Shown here piece after piece: positions 10,952 through 11,191 of a DNA stretch of 11,191 bases (position 1 is the stretch's first letter; each line of letters starts with the position of its first letter). The DNA is from an uncultured Stomatobaculum sp. (GTDB lineage: Bacteria; Bacillota; Clostridia; Lachnospirales; Lachnospiraceae): NCBI GenBank assembly GCA_938010625.1, contig CALLVJ010000153.1, forward strand, positions 1 through 11,191, read 5' to 3'. The notes under the pieces were generated by a model that saw only the letters and a list, made by a program, of their open reading frames with translations, did no database searches and had not been told where the DNA came from. The translations under genes were made by a program, and so were the position numbers.

Positions 10952-11191
10952 TTACGATGCAAGTAATGCAAGATTTTCAGGCTCAAGACGCTCGCTCCAT
11001 TTGATATAGCTTGCATCATAGCTTTTAATTGCGCCCAGAATTGCCGGAGAGATGTTCTTTGAATCGTTTAGTAACAGGATAAACTTGCTGTCAGGCCTCC
11101 GGGTCTTCTTTGTGTCAATCCAATAGAAGAGGTTTAGATCTATTTTGTCCTTAGTGGGCTCATTCAAGACATTGCAAAGACGCTCGGGGTA
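10952..11191 (-). CDS. Unknown protein, C-terminal part
   Basis: On the minus strand a frame is open from the right edge to TAA at 10952-10954. The TTG at 11167 is not a convincing start: the frame continues upstream to the edge without a stop, so the gene probably begins outside the window. Visible residues include KIDLNLFYWIDTKKTRRPDS, then KFILLLNDSKNISPAILGAI and SYDASYIKWSERLEPENLAL. The mix of a hydrophobic strand and helices suggests a soluble domain. No motif is recognised. It converges on the 10468 gene. Confidence 0.55.
   Translation of the reverse strand, partial: YPERLCNVLNEPTKDKIDLNLFYWIDTKKTRRPDSKFILLLNDSKNISPAILGAIKSYDASYIKWSERLEPENLALLAS

Overview
The window is phage DNA: the end of an early/replication module, a packaging module, a set of accessory (moron-like) genes and an integration module. 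The host is most likely a Gram-positive-type (Firmicutes) bacterium. Pointers are strong AGGAGG-type ribosome binding sites, frequent GTG/TTG starts, a PBSX/SPP1-type packaging cassette, a DUF1492-type late regulator and type I-E-like CRISPR repeats ending in GGGGGTGATCC. A Negativicute (Selenomonas or Megasphaera relative) would fit the moderately high GC and the repeat, but that is a guess.

Layout. 1-1497 (+): tail of a single-strand-binding protein, two small unknown proteins, a sigma-70-region-4-like regulator, a MazG-type pyrophosphohydrolase and a 21-residue hydrophobic peptide, all tightly packed. 1498-1850: no protein gene, but a promoter, a structured RNA with a perfect tRNA T-arm-like hairpin and a strong terminator. 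1851-6807 (+): small terminase, large terminase, portal, a MuF head protein carrying a C-terminal HNHP...SVDD (JAB/JAMM-like) domain, and a 66-residue gene overlapping its stop. This looks like a phage-borne polymorphic toxin with an immunity gene. The late operon then stops at two terminators, and no scaffold, capsid, tail or lysis gene follows in the window. 6948-8909 (+): two ribbon-helix-helix (RHH) regulators, two small proteins and a BRO-N/KilAC antirepressor, each group with its own promoter and terminator. 8896-9034: a miniature type I-E-like CRISPR array without cas genes, whose first half-repeat encodes the end of the second RHH gene. 9109-9343: an attachment region with four copies of CGTGTTGCAT, two on each side of a 25-bp tRNA/tmRNA 3'-end fragment, which is the arrangement expected of attP. 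9291-10370 (-): tyrosine integrase. 10468-11191: an unknown gene and the end of another, convergent around a terminator.

How it may work together. The same 27/29-identical promoter/operator stands before the RNA-packaging segment and before the antirepressor, so the two may be switched on together. The first RHH gene has an 11-bp perfect inverted repeat around its -10 box, which suggests autoregulation. The most promising unusual items are the T-arm-bearing RNA upstream of terS, the MuF-JAB toxin/immunity pair, and the CRISPR-repeat mimic next to the attachment site, a candidate RNA anti-CRISPR or virus-borne mini-array.
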